The notes beneath the pieces were generated by a model. That model had not been told where the DNA came from. It did not search any database and saw nothing but the letters and a program-made list of their open reading frames with translations. 64,000 bases of DNA from Longimicrobium sp. Its GTDB lineage: Bacteria; Gemmatimonadota; Gemmatimonadetes; Longimicrobiales; Longimicrobiaceae. This document shows positions 35,164 to 43,716 of this stretch, in pieces. A program made the position numbers and the translations under genes. The stretch is from positions 1 through 64,000 of the forward strand of contig NZ_DASVSF010000003.1 of the NCBI RefSeq assembly GCF_036388275.1, given 5' to 3'. The stretch's first letter is position 1; each line of letters opens with the position of its first letter.

Positions 35164-36357
35164 GTGGAAGAGCGGCGGGCGGCGCGCAGCGAGGCCGGGC
35201 GCGAGTTCGCGCCCACGGAAGGCGCCACGACGGACCGCGGGGAGCTGGCGGTGGTGCTTACCGGCGGCGGCGCGCGCGGCGCGTACCAGGTGGGGCTGCT
35301 GAACTACCTGGCCAAGGCGCACCCCGACATCAAGGTGCCCATCTGGACCGGGGTGTCGGCCGGTGCCATCAACATGGCGCTGATGGCGCAGCACCACGGC
35401 ACCTTCGCGCAGGCCGCCAACGAGCTGGCCTGCCTGTGGAGCGAGCTGCTCCCGGAGCGCATCTTTCGCGTGGACGCCCGGTCCCTGGCCGCCAACTTCG
35501 GGCGCTGGGGACTGCGGCTGGCCGGCGGTCCGGAGGGGCGGGTGCGCGGGATGGTGGATACGGGACCGCTGCGGGCGTTCCTGGAAGAAGCGCTCGCCCC
35601 GGTGAACGGCGAGCTGACGGGGCTGGACTACAACCTTCACCGCGGCACCCTGCGCGCCGCCGCCATCAGCACCACCGACTACACCACCGGCACGTCGGTG
35701 GTCTGGGTGCAGGGGCGCGACATCGAAACGTGGGAGCGGCCGGGGCGCACCAGCCGCCACTGCCGGTTCACCATAGACCACGTGATGGCATCGGCCGCGC
35801 TGCCGCTGTTCTTTCCCGCGGTGCAGATCGGGCCGCACTGGTACGGCGACGGCGGCATCAAGATGACGGCGCCGCTCTCCCCCGCCCTGCACCTGGGCGC
35901 CAGCCGCATCCTGGCCGTTTCCACCCGCTACGACCGCACCCGCGCCGAGGCCGCGGCGCCGGACGTGGCCGGGTATCCGCCGCCGGCCCAGATCATCGGG
36001 ATGATGCTGGACTCGGTGTTCCTGGAGATGGTGGACCAGGACGTCGCGCGGATGGAGCGCATCAATACGGTGGTGGAGCACGTGCCGCCGGAGCATCGCA
36101 AGGGGATGCGCCCGGTGAAGCTGATGGTGATGCGGCCGTCGCGAGACCTGGCGCGCCTCTCCGCCGAGTACGAGCCCCGCCTTCCACGCGCGTTCCGCAT
36201 GCTGACGCGCGGGCTGGGCACGCGGCAAACGTCCAGCCCCGACGTGCTCAGCATGCTGATGTTCCAGCATGACTACGCCAAACGCCTGATGGCCCTGGGC
36301 GAAGAAGACGCCGAGCGCCGCGGCGCCGAGCTGGCGGCGTTCCTGGGCGACGAGTAG
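35164..36357 (+). CDS. Patatin-like phospholipase
   Basis: 397 residues with the patatin Ser-Asp dyad fold. The oxyanion loop GGGARGAYQVG is at about 39-49, the nucleophile elbow GVSAG follows in the next strand, and the Asp is in YGDGGIKM. Patatins hydrolyse acyl chains of phospholipids or glycolipids. GTG at 35164, 2 nt after the amidohydrolase stop, gives a compact N-terminus, although a later start is possible because the first 30 residues are not conserved-looking. It may act on envelope lipids together with the upstream hydrolase; context only. Confidence 0.85.
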   Translation: MEERRAARSEAGREFAPTEGATTDRGELAVVLTGGGARGAYQVGLLNYLAKAHPDIKVPIWTGVSAGAINMALMAQHHGTFAQAANELACLWSELLPERIFRVDARSLAANFGRWGLRLAGGPEGRVRGMVDTGPLRAFLEEALAPVNGELTGLDYNLHRGTLRAAAISTTDYTTGTSVVWVQGRDIETWERPGRTSRHCRFTIDHVMASAALPLFFPAVQIGPHWYGDGGIKMTAPLSPALHLGASRILAVSTRYDRTRAEAAAPDVAGYPPPAQIIGMMLDSVFLEMVDQDVARMERINTVVEHVPPEHRKGMRPVKLMVMRPSRDLARLSAEYEPRLPRAFRMLTRGLGTRQTSSPDVLSMLMFQHDYAKRLMALGEEDAERRGAELAAFLGDE

Positions 36358-36497
36358 CCCGGTCTGCGGGTCTCTCTCACAAATGAGTCATTCGACCCAC
36401 GCCCCCGGCCGGGGTTGAGCGCATCTTATCAGGCGTAGACCGCGAGGGGTGGATGGACCACCTCCGCAGCAGAAACTACCGCCTGGAGTAAAAGACG

Positions 36498-36674
36498 ATG
36501 CGTGCCCGTGAACTGTTCTCGCTCGCTGCCTGCCTGACGATCTTCGTGGGCGGCCACATGGTTTCGGCGCAGGCGCTTCGCGCTCACGAGAGCGAGGCGG
36601 ACGCGAAGAGCACGGCCGAGCAGGTGGACGCGCGCTGGCACACCGGTCCGCGCGGGCTCACTCCCGGCCAATGA
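36498..36674 (+). CDS. Small exported peptide
   Basis: 58 residues. Residues 1-26 look like a signal peptide (ELFSLAACLTIFVGG core, ending SAQA), leaving a short hydrophilic product rich in Ala, Glu and Arg. GGAG lies 10 nt before the ATG. A good terminator follows 25 nt after the stop. Nothing about its function is evident. Conserved spacing of promoter, peptide and terminator elements makes it more than a random reading frame, but only comparison with relatives could settle that. Confidence 0.45.
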   Translation: MRARELFSLAACLTIFVGGHMVSAQALRAHESEADAKSTAEQVDARWHTGPRGLTPGQ

Positions 36675-36699
36675 AGCGCCGTCTCCACGTCACCATGTA

Positions 36700-36738
36700 A
36701 GAACCGCCGCGTCGAAGCTCGACACGGCGGTTCTTTGT
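36700..36738 (+). terminator. Intrinsic terminator
   Basis: AGAACCGCCG pairs with CGGCGGTTCT (with an inner GTCGA/TCGAC pair), followed by TTGTAT. It lies 25 nt after the small exported peptide at 36498-36674. The region 36739-37158 after it shows no gene that I can support; a possible decayed fragment is noted separately. Confidence 0.75.
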
Positions 36739-37158
36739 ATCCAGGGCTCCACCGAATGGGTCATGCGCCTTGGGGCTCGTTGGTGTGCCCTCGCGCAATC
36801 GAGAAGAGCCGGACCGGGGTGTGAAAGGGTGGGGAGGTTGCAGAGATCGTCTTGCGGGATCTTCACACCGGCTGAGCCGTCGCGGACGGCAAGATTCTGT
36901 GACTTGCCGCGTCCAATTTGATCGGACGTATTTTCCAGACCATCCCAGCAGACCGGCCATGAGGCGGTGATTGCGCGAGAAGCCAAATGGCACGACCTGT
37001 TGCATCTCAGTTTACAACTGGAACCACGCGTCGTGATCTGTAGTAATGTCGCGCCGGATGTGATCGACGGCCCAACAGGGCTAATTCCGCTCGGAATCAC
37101 ACGCTCGCGCACAGTCACGGTGGTATGAGGCGGGACGGCAAGATGTGGCGCTGTGTGG

Positions 37159-37698
37159 TCATCCCTCCACCTGCGGCTCTGCTGCGGGGGCCGTCCCGCC
37201 CCCCGCGTCGGCGGCCGGTGCAGGCAGGGCCCGCTGTTCCGCGACGAACTGCTCCAGCGAAAGAGTGATCCCCAAGGCTTCGGCAGCCGCCAATGCGTGG
37301 CGAATCCGCTCAGTCGCCGCAGTTATCAGCGCCTCGGGTGAGGCTGCAGCGTCGCGCTCAGCGACGAGCCGGGCGTTCTCGGCTGGGAGGGTCGCCAGTT
37401 GAATAGCCGTACGAGCCCGAATGGCCTCCGCTGTTGCAGAGATGAGGTCCGCCTTCGCCTCAGCTACATGAGCCTCCGCCGTCTCACGTGCTGCCGACGC
37501 ATGCACGCGGTCAGCTTCTCCACGCGCTAATTCGACCTTAGCGTCAACGAACTCCCCCGCTCGGCTGGTGAACAGCGGGAAACGATTCTTCAGATGCTCC
37601 CAGAGTTTGGGAATTACCCCGAGCAACCCCGCGGTGAAGCCGCTACCTCCTTCAGGGCGTTCTTCGCGTAATGTGACATCAATGCGTTCGTCGCTCAT
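37159..37698 (-). CDS. Coiled-coil protein of unknown function
   Basis: 179 residues. A short N-terminal segment (MSDERIDVTLREERPEGGSG) is followed by a mildly hydrophobic stretch and a long helical, alanine/glutamate-rich coiled coil (about 50-150) with no signal peptide. I do not recognise it. The ATG at 37698 has GGAAGGAG about 9 nt upstream, a strong signal. It starts 20 nt after the stop of the fused PLP-type gene and is presumably co-transcribed. GC is lower than in the main chromosome, so the pair looks acquired. Confidence 0.65.
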   Translation of the reverse strand: MSDERIDVTLREERPEGGSGFTAGLLGVIPKLWEHLKNRFPLFTSRAGEFVDAKVELARGEADRVHASAARETAEAHVAEAKADLISATAEAIRARTAIQLATLPAENARLVAERDAAASPEALITAATERIRHALAAAEALGITLSLEQFVAEQRALPAPAADAGGGTAPAAEPQVEG

Positions 37699-37718
37699 CG
37701 GATCATTACTCCTTCCGA

Positions 37719-39095
37719 TTAAGCGTACGCGGACACGGCGACACCTATGTCGATCCCATCGACTTCGAGGCCGTTCCCCCCAAGCGCGATGTCGAGAGCA
37801 CTAAGGCCTCGGACTGCGTCGCCCAACACTTCGGCTGCGGTATCCGCGTCAACCCATACGGGGACCTCGGCCGACACACGAAGGAGTGGAGTTGGCGCGT
37901 CGTCAGTGCGGCCTCGAGCCACCTCCACTCGCTCGGTGCGGGTGAAGGTGGTCGCACCAGCACCACCAGGCCCATCAGGAACCAGCTTCGGGGGAGGATG
38001 CGCTGCATCCGGTCCCGCTTCCTCTGTAGCGACGGAGTTGCCCTGGTCGGCTGATGGGCCTATCCACATAACATCCGAATACGCGCGCCGTCCCCAGCGG
38101 AAGAAGCTCCAAGGGTCGCGCCCATTGTACGGCCGGTTCCACTCCACCGGCTCCCGCGGCGGCACGTCGCGCCGCACGCCCTTCGCCTCCAGCCACGCGT
38201 CGTTATAGACCGTGTCCTGGTAGCGGTAGCCCTCGTCGGGAAAGATCACGGCCGTGAGCGAGTCAGGATGGTTGCGCGCCCACCAGTCCGCGACCAAGAA
38301 CGCCGCGCCGCTCGTAGGGCCCATATGCAGCGCGTGCTCGCGGTGCAGCCGCCGCGTGGCCTGGAACGCCTCCGCCGCGCCCACCCAGTGCACCAAGTCG
38401 AACGCCGTGTGATCCACGTTGGCGGGTATCAGGCTGTTCCCCACCTCGCGCAGCAGCCATCCGTCGTTCCCCGCGTCCGTCTCCCCGAAGATCACGCTGC
38501 CGTGCGTATCCACTCCGATGACGTTGAGCTCCGGCAGGATCAGCCGCAGGTACGACGAGATTCCGCAGACGCTGCCGCCGGAGCCCACCGAGCCCACCAG
38601 GCAGTCGATCCCGCCCACCGCGTGCGCCAGCTGCTCCGCGCAGGGCGCGTAGCTGCCGGGATTGTGGGGGTTGCTGTACTGGCGGGGGCAAAAGCTGCCG
38701 GGGGTGCTGGCGAGCACCTTCTCCAGCACCTCCTGCCGCACCTGCCGAAAACCCCCGGACGCTCCCGCCTCGCGAACGATGTGCACGGTGGCGCCCAAAT
38801 CCTCCAGCCGCCGGAGGAGCGGCGGGTCAATGGCGGGGTCGCCCACCAGCGTCAGCGGGTGCCCCTGCAGCGCCGACACCATGGCCAGGGAAAGCCCGAA
38901 AGTCCCGGAGGTGGCCTCGACGATCAGGCCACCCGGCCGCAGTTCGCCCTCTTCCAGCGCCTTGCGGATGATGAAGCGCGCCGGCAGCAGCTTCATCAGC
39001 GTAAAGACGAGGCCGATGAGGTTGGGGCGCAGCCACACCAAGCGGGGCAGCGCAATGGCGTCGACCAAGTTGGCGCTGATGACGGGGCCGCTCAT
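37719..39095 (-). CDS. Cysteine-synthase-like protein, PLP lysine not at the usual place, with a C-terminal extension
   Basis: 458 residues. The first 330 resemble the beta-family PLP synthases: VEATSGTFGLSLAMVSAL (59-76) matches the phosphate loop and GSVGSGGSVCGISSYLR the later glycine loop. The PxxSxK block that carries the Schiff-base lysine of CysK is replaced by LPARFIIRK (37-45), so the usual lysine is Ile; Lys35 or Lys45 could substitute. Residues 340-458 are an unrelated Val/Asp-rich region (VWVDADTAAEVLGDAV). ATG at 39095 follows GGAGG well. The pair with the coiled-coil gene is lower in GC and may be a transferred unit. Function unknown. Confidence 0.7.
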   Translation of the reverse strand: MSGPVISANLVDAIALPRLVWLRPNLIGLVFTLMKLLPARFIIRKALEEGELRPGGLIVEATSGTFGLSLAMVSALQGHPLTLVGDPAIDPPLLRRLEDLGATVHIVREAGASGGFRQVRQEVLEKVLASTPGSFCPRQYSNPHNPGSYAPCAEQLAHAVGGIDCLVGSVGSGGSVCGISSYLRLILPELNVIGVDTHGSVIFGETDAGNDGWLLREVGNSLIPANVDHTAFDLVHWVGAAEAFQATRRLHREHALHMGPTSGAAFLVADWWARNHPDSLTAVIFPDEGYRYQDTVYNDAWLEAKGVRRDVPPREPVEWNRPYNGRDPWSFFRWGRRAYSDVMWIGPSADQGNSVATEEAGPDAAHPPPKLVPDGPGGAGATTFTRTERVEVARGRTDDAPTPLLRVSAEVPVWVDADTAAEVLGDAVRGLSALDIALGGNGLEVDGIDIGVAVSAYA

Positions 39096-39296
39096 GAAAC
39101 CACCTCCAGGTGCATTGAGATGTCGGTGGGAAACTCCAGATATCGCCCAAGCCCATTAAGAGGCGAATAGACTATAGATTTTTCTCGTCTTGGCGTCAAT
39201 CGTGACGCGCTTGTAGGCCAATGGGGGGGCGGTTACTTCCGATCAGAATCACATGGGGTAAGGGGCTTGCCCTGGGCGGCGGGGCCGAAGTGCAGT

Positions 39297-39336
39297 AAAA
39301 AAATCCCCGCCGGGCGTTTGCCCGGTGGGATTTTCT
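39297..39336 (-). terminator. Intrinsic terminator, minus strand
   Basis: A stem of GCCCGGCGGGGATTTT complementary to AAAATCCCACCGGGC with an AAAC loop is followed on the minus strand by ATTTTTTTAC. The long T run fits a terminator for transcripts coming from 39.5-40 kb. Reading plus, the T run is weaker. Confidence 0.8.
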
Positions 39337-39490
39337 AGTCAAACCTAAATCGTTCCCAATGGGAATAACGCCTAGCAGCCTCTAAGAGCGTGGCGCAAAA
39401 ACTTGCCGTCCGTCTAGGGGTTCCGCGGCCGGTTAGGTCTAAAGAGAACGGAGTGACCGCAAGAAGCCAGAAACCGCCACAGACGTGCAT
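39336..39490 (-). CDS. Possible leader peptide or sORF
   Basis: 51-codon reading frame that ends exactly at the base of the terminator stem and starts at ATG 39490. The protein ends with the striking LLEAARRYSHWERFRFD segment. The DNA for it contains the near-perfect palindrome GTTCCCAATGGGAATAAC at about 39353-39370. No convincing Shine-Dalgarno is visible. It may be a small gene, or the transcript may be an untranslated RNA, with the palindrome as a protein site. The gap 39096-39547 holds nothing else I can support. Confidence 0.35.
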
Positions 39491-39547
39491 CGGTGCTCCG
39501 TCCGTGTCTGCTATTGTACGCGGCTAGCAATCTGTAGACTACGATCC

Positions 39548-40063
39548 TCAATGCCGGGCCGAGTAGCGCGCCAGCATCCACACGGCGGCGCGCTGCATCA
39601 CCACCAGCCCGGCCGTGATGGCCACGGCGATGGCGAAGAGCGCGATGTTGCTCTCGTCGCCCGCGCGGAGCGAAAAGCTCAGCGCGGTGGAAACGGCCGG
39701 CGGATGGACCGCATCGGACAGGATCATCACCAGAATGGTGGCGACCATCGACAGGGCGGCGCCGGTGTACCCGGGGCCCAGCATCATGAACGCCGCCAGC
39801 CCCAGCACGGCCGCGCCCAGCTGCGAGATCACCAGCGTCCGCACGCGGTTGGTCCCGTGCTCCGGGTCCATGTAGATCAGGAACGCGCTCGACGCCAGCG
39901 ACGCGAACAGCAGGCGCTGCTCGCTGAGCGTCTCCACCAGGAACAGCACCAGCAGCACCGTGGCGGTCGGCAGGGCGGCCAGCATCAGCTCGCCCCGCAG
40001 GTGCAGCCTCTGGCGGATGGTGCGCGTGATCCGCTCGCCCGGCCGCAGGCTCTCCTGTTCCAT
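39548..40063 (-). CDS. HPP family integral membrane protein
   Basis: 171 residues. Four hydrophobic stretches (about 30-50, 55-75, 80-105, 140-160) and the signature HPPAVSTALSF (about 118-128), with HPP preceding a helix, define the HPP family. Some members are implicated in nitrite or osmotic transport; the role here is unknown. ATG at 40063 overlaps the peptidase-permease stop by one base (TGATG). It is the last gene in the ABC operon and is followed by 211 nt that end in a terminator. Confidence 0.78.
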   Translation of the reverse strand: MEQESLRPGERITRTIRQRLHLRGELMLAALPTATVLLVLFLVETLSEQRLLFASLASSAFLIYMDPEHGTNRVRTLVISQLGAAVLGLAAFMMLGPGYTGAALSMVATILVMILSDAVHPPAVSTALSFSLRAGDESNIALFAIAVAITAGLVVMQRAAVWMLARYSARH

Positions 40064-43000
40064 CAGCGCGCGCCTTCCACCGCCTTCGGCCCGGCGGAAT
40101 CGCGCCGCGCCGGCCGCCGGGTGGGCGCGGGCGAGCCCCGCCCGCGGGTGATGCCCATGACGTTGTCCTCCAGCTCGCGGTCGATCAGCTTGTGCAGCGG
40201 ATCGATCCCCGCCCGCCGCGGCCACTCGTCCGTTACGATGCGGAAGGTGCGCGCGGCGCCGGTGAACCGGAACTTTTTCAGGTAGATGGGCTCGTCCTCG
40301 TCCGCGCCGAAGACCCCCACCTCGATCCAGTCGTCGATCCGCACGTCCTCCTCCCGTCCCAGCCCGCCGGCCCTCATCTTTCGCGCGGAGACGGTGAAAT
40401 CCACCTGGTAGCGGCCGTCCGGCAGCTGCGTGCCTTCCGCCCGCGACGCCGACAGGTCCCACAGCGTCACCGTCTCGAACAGGTCTTCCACCAGCCCGTC
40501 CAGCGAGTCGGGCGTAGCGGCGTGCAGGTGCCGCAGCAGGTCGCGCGAGGTGGGATATGGCCCGGCGGGGCGATGGCGCGACTCGGCCAGAAAGGCGCGC
40601 AGGGCGCCGTTCACCGCCTGCTCGCCCACGTAGTCGCGCAGCGCGTACATGGCCAGCGCGCCCTTGTTGTAGTGGATGTACTGCTGGTACTCCACCAGCG
40701 CCACCGGCATCTCCGCCCGCCGCTCCATGCCGCGGCCCTTGAGGTAGCCGTCCAGCTCGTAGCGCAGGAACCGCCCGATCTGCTCGCGCCCGTACTCCTT
40801 TTCCATCACCATCAGCGCGCTGTACTCGGCCAGCGTTTCGGTGAGCATGGCCGAGCCCTGCACGTGCGCGCCCACCGCCTGGTGCCCCCACCACTGGTGC
40901 GCCACCTCGTGCGCCGTGACGAAGTACGGGTAGTCGATGTCGCCCGCGTCCACGTCGGCGATGAAGCCGATGCCCTCGCTGTACGGAATGGTGCCCGCGA
41001 ACGACTGCGCGAAGTCGCCGTAGCGCGGAAACTCCACGATCCTCACCTGCCGGTGCTGGTACGGGCCGAACTCGCGGGTGAAGTAGTCCAGCGACGCCTT
41101 CACCGAGCGGATCATCCGCGCCACGTTGTACTCGTGCCCGGGATGGTGGAACACCTCGATGTCTACGCCCTTCCACCGGTCGCGCCGCACCGTGAAGCGC
41201 GCCGACAGGAACGAGTAGAAGTTCAGCATCGGCCCTTCCATCTCGTAGCGGAAGAACCGCCGCCCACCCCGCCGCCACTCGCGCACCAGCCGCCCCGGCG
41301 CGATCGCCACCTGGTCGGCCGAGGTAGAGACGGTCGCGGCGAAGCGGATCCAGTCGGCGTCGCGCGACAGGTCGTTCCGCATCAGCGCGCGCGGATCGCC
41401 GATCGCCGGCACGCGGGGGCGCTCGGCCAAGCCGTGCCGCTCACGCGCGCCCTCGTCCTGCAGCTCGCCCTCGGGGTTGTAGCCGATGCCGGGGAGCCAC
41501 TGGTTGTCGAAGAAGGTGCCGTTCTGCACCACGGGATGGAACGAGGGCTCGTCCGCAAAGCCGCGTGTCACGAACCGCAGGGTGAAGCGCAGCTCCGTCG
41601 AGTCGCCCGGCGCCAGGGGGCGCGCCAGGCGAAAGGCGTGGTACCCCTTCTCCTTGTCGCGGATGATGGGCTGCGCGGGGACGCCCAGCTCCAGCCGGTC
41701 GACCGTGATGGTGTTGACGATGTCGACGTGCACCTGGTCGATGGGGCGCCCGGCGCGGTTCACCAGCCGGTACACGCCACGGATGGCCAGGTCGCGCGAC
41801 GCCGGATGGATGTCCACCTCCAGCCGCACGTCGGTGATGCGCGGCTGGGGAAGCGCCTCGAACTTCTTATACTGCTTTTCGTACAGCGCCTGGATGCGCT
41901 CCGCGTCTTCCTCGGTCTCCCACTCGTTCAGCACGGTGGTGTTGTGGACGATGAAGCCGCCCGTCCCCAGCACCAGGGCGAACGCCAGCGCCGCCGCCGC
42001 CAGCACGGGGCGCTTGGCGCGGGCGCGGGCCATCTTCATCCGCCATCCCCCGCCCTGCTCCTGCCCTCGCACCCAGAGCAGGTTGCTGGCGATGGCCATC
42101 AGCACGGCCACGCCGCCCCAGAACGCGGTGTACCACGCCCACGGCCGTAGCGTGTGGCCGTAGCCGTTCATGTCCGAGTAGAACGTCTCCGGCGACGCCG
42201 AGTAGTGAAACAGGTTGTGCGAAAGGCTGGTGGAGTACAGGTACGGCGTCAGCACGAAGTACAGGATGACGATCAGGTGCCCCACGTACTTGTGGTTCGC
42301 CAGCGACTGCACCGTCATGGCGAACACGATCCACAGCACGAACTCCGGCAGCCGAATCCCGAACAGTTCGCGCAGGTACAGCCCCGGCTCCATCCGGAAG
42401 TAGCCGGACGCAGCCTGGATCAGCATTCCCGTCAGCATGCTGGCGAAGAGGAGGACGGCCACCATTCCCGTCAGCGCCAGTGCCTTTCCCGCGAAGGGCA
42501 CCCAGTTGGGCACGGGCATGGAGTCGTGGATCTGCGCCGTCCGCGCCTCGCGCTCTTCCCACACCAGCTCGCCCGCGTACACGGCCACGATCACGATGAT
42601 GAACAGCATGAACGAGCCGCTGACCATCTCCAGCATCATGTACGTAACGGGGTGCGGCTCCACGCCGTAGATGGTGCCGCGCTGGCCGCCCATCACCAGC
42701 CCCAGCGCCACGCACATCCCGGCCAGGATCCAGAACCAGACACCGCGCACCATGCGCAGGAACGACGCATGGGCCACCCCGCCCAGCTGCGCGGCCCGCG
42801 CCGCGAACCCGAAGGAGCGATGGGGCTGCGGAAGCGTCAGCCGCGCCGCCAGCGACAGGGCCTGCGGCGGCTCGGGGGGCAGCCGTCCGCCCGTCTCGCT
42901 GGCGAACTGGGCGAAGCGGAACTGTGCGATGCCGTAGGCCAGGATCGCTCCGCCCACGACCATCCACAGCACCCGGTTCAGCAGCAGCGCGTCGGTCAGG

Positions 43001-43716
43001 GGCAGGGGCATGCCGTTGGATTCCGCCACCGTCCAGTAGCGCATGGCCCAGTTCAGCGGCGCCAGGCCAAACGGGTCGGAAAGCTGGGTGAACCAGTCGA
43101 AGTCCAGCCCGTTCACGAACAGGCGCGAGATGCTCCACCCCAGCAGCAGCGCCAGCCCGCCCACCTGCACCGCCACGAACTTGCGGCTGAGCGCGCCCAT
43201 CACCAGGAACAGCGCCGACGTGGCCAGCACGTTGGGAACGACGATCAGCGCGAAAGGGAGTGCGTACGCCCCGGCGCCGTACGAGGCGATGCGGTCCGGG
43301 TCGGCGAAGGGCAGCGAGGCGGCGGTCGCCGCGCCCAGGGGAATGCCCAGCAGCACCAGCAGATTGGCGATCACCGCGCCCAGGTAGCGGGCGCCCAGGT
43401 ACGCCGATTTGCGGACGGGGGTGGTGAAGAAGAGCGGGTGGATGCCCGCCTGGAAGTCGCGGTGCGCGGCGTGCCCGGCCAGCGCCGCCGTCACGGGCAC
43501 CGCCAGCACGGAAAAGATGGACGTGAGGTTGGCAATGCGGCTGGGCGAGTTGGCGATGCTCACGGGCGAGCCCAGGTCGAACCCCGCCCACACCCCCGCC
43601 GCCGCGGCCATGAACACGAAGCCCAGTCCGAAGAAGACGGCGAAGTACACCCAGGTGCTGACACGCCGCAGGTGGTCGCGCAGCTCGTACGCCGTCAGGT
43701 GAAGCAGGGTCGTCAC
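40063..43716 (-). CDS. ABC-2 permease fused to an M1-type metallopeptidase
   Basis: 1217 residues. Roughly 1-600 is a two-block ABC-2 type membrane domain with about 12 hydrophobic stretches; 600-1217 is an M1 aminopeptidase-like domain. The zinc site is HEVAHQWWGH at 936-945 with Glu960 as the third ligand. GTG start at 43716 overlaps the stop of the ATPase gene as GTGA, and the stop overlaps HPP. M1-permease fusions are seen in some ABC systems, and the peptidase probably faces outside. The substrate may be a peptide that is trimmed and then exported or sensed; this is inferred. Confidence 0.85.
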   Translation of the reverse strand: MTTLLHLTAYELRDHLRRVSTWVYFAVFFGLGFVFMAAAAGVWAGFDLGSPVSIANSPSRIANLTSIFSVLAVPVTAALAGHAAHRDFQAGIHPLFFTTPVRKSAYLGARYLGAVIANLLVLLGIPLGAATAASLPFADPDRIASYGAGAYALPFALIVVPNVLATSALFLVMGALSRKFVAVQVGGLALLLGWSISRLFVNGLDFDWFTQLSDPFGLAPLNWAMRYWTVAESNGMPLPLTDALLLNRVLWMVVGGAILAYGIAQFRFAQFASETGGRLPPEPPQALSLAARLTLPQPHRSFGFAARAAQLGGVAHASFLRMVRGVWFWILAGMCVALGLVMGGQRGTIYGVEPHPVTYMMLEMVSGSFMLFIIVIVAVYAGELVWEEREARTAQIHDSMPVPNWVPFAGKALALTGMVAVLLFASMLTGMLIQAASGYFRMEPGLYLRELFGIRLPEFVLWIVFAMTVQSLANHKYVGHLIVILYFVLTPYLYSTSLSHNLFHYSASPETFYSDMNGYGHTLRPWAWYTAFWGGVAVLMAIASNLLWVRGQEQGGGWRMKMARARAKRPVLAAAALAFALVLGTGGFIVHNTTVLNEWETEEDAERIQALYEKQYKKFEALPQPRITDVRLEVDIHPASRDLAIRGVYRLVNRAGRPIDQVHVDIVNTITVDRLELGVPAQPIIRDKEKGYHAFRLARPLAPGDSTELRFTLRFVTRGFADEPSFHPVVQNGTFFDNQWLPGIGYNPEGELQDEGARERHGLAERPRVPAIGDPRALMRNDLSRDADWIRFAATVSTSADQVAIAPGRLVREWRRGGRRFFRYEMEGPMLNFYSFLSARFTVRRDRWKGVDIEVFHHPGHEYNVARMIRSVKASLDYFTREFGPYQHRQVRIVEFPRYGDFAQSFAGTIPYSEGIGFIADVDAGDIDYPYFVTAHEVAHQWWGHQAVGAHVQGSAMLTETLAEYSALMVMEKEYGREQIGRFLRYELDGYLKGRGMERRAEMPVALVEYQQYIHYNKGALAMYALRDYVGEQAVNGALRAFLAESRHRPAGPYPTSRDLLRHLHAATPDSLDGLVEDLFETVTLWDLSASRAEGTQLPDGRYQVDFTVSARKMRAGGLGREEDVRIDDWIEVGVFGADEDEPIYLKKFRFTGAARTFRIVTDEWPRRAGIDPLHKLIDRELEDNVMGITRGRGSPAPTRRPARRDSAGPKAVEGAR

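Noticed and set aside
36690..37118. Minus-strand open frame of 142 codons
   Set aside because: It runs through a terminator and has no protein-like pattern; composition is unlike a coding gene.
36967..37128. Short plus-strand frame with a protein-like tail (PDVIDGPTGLIPLG)
   Set aside because: No start signal, no length and a stop just before it. It may be the remnant of a gene, but I cannot name it.
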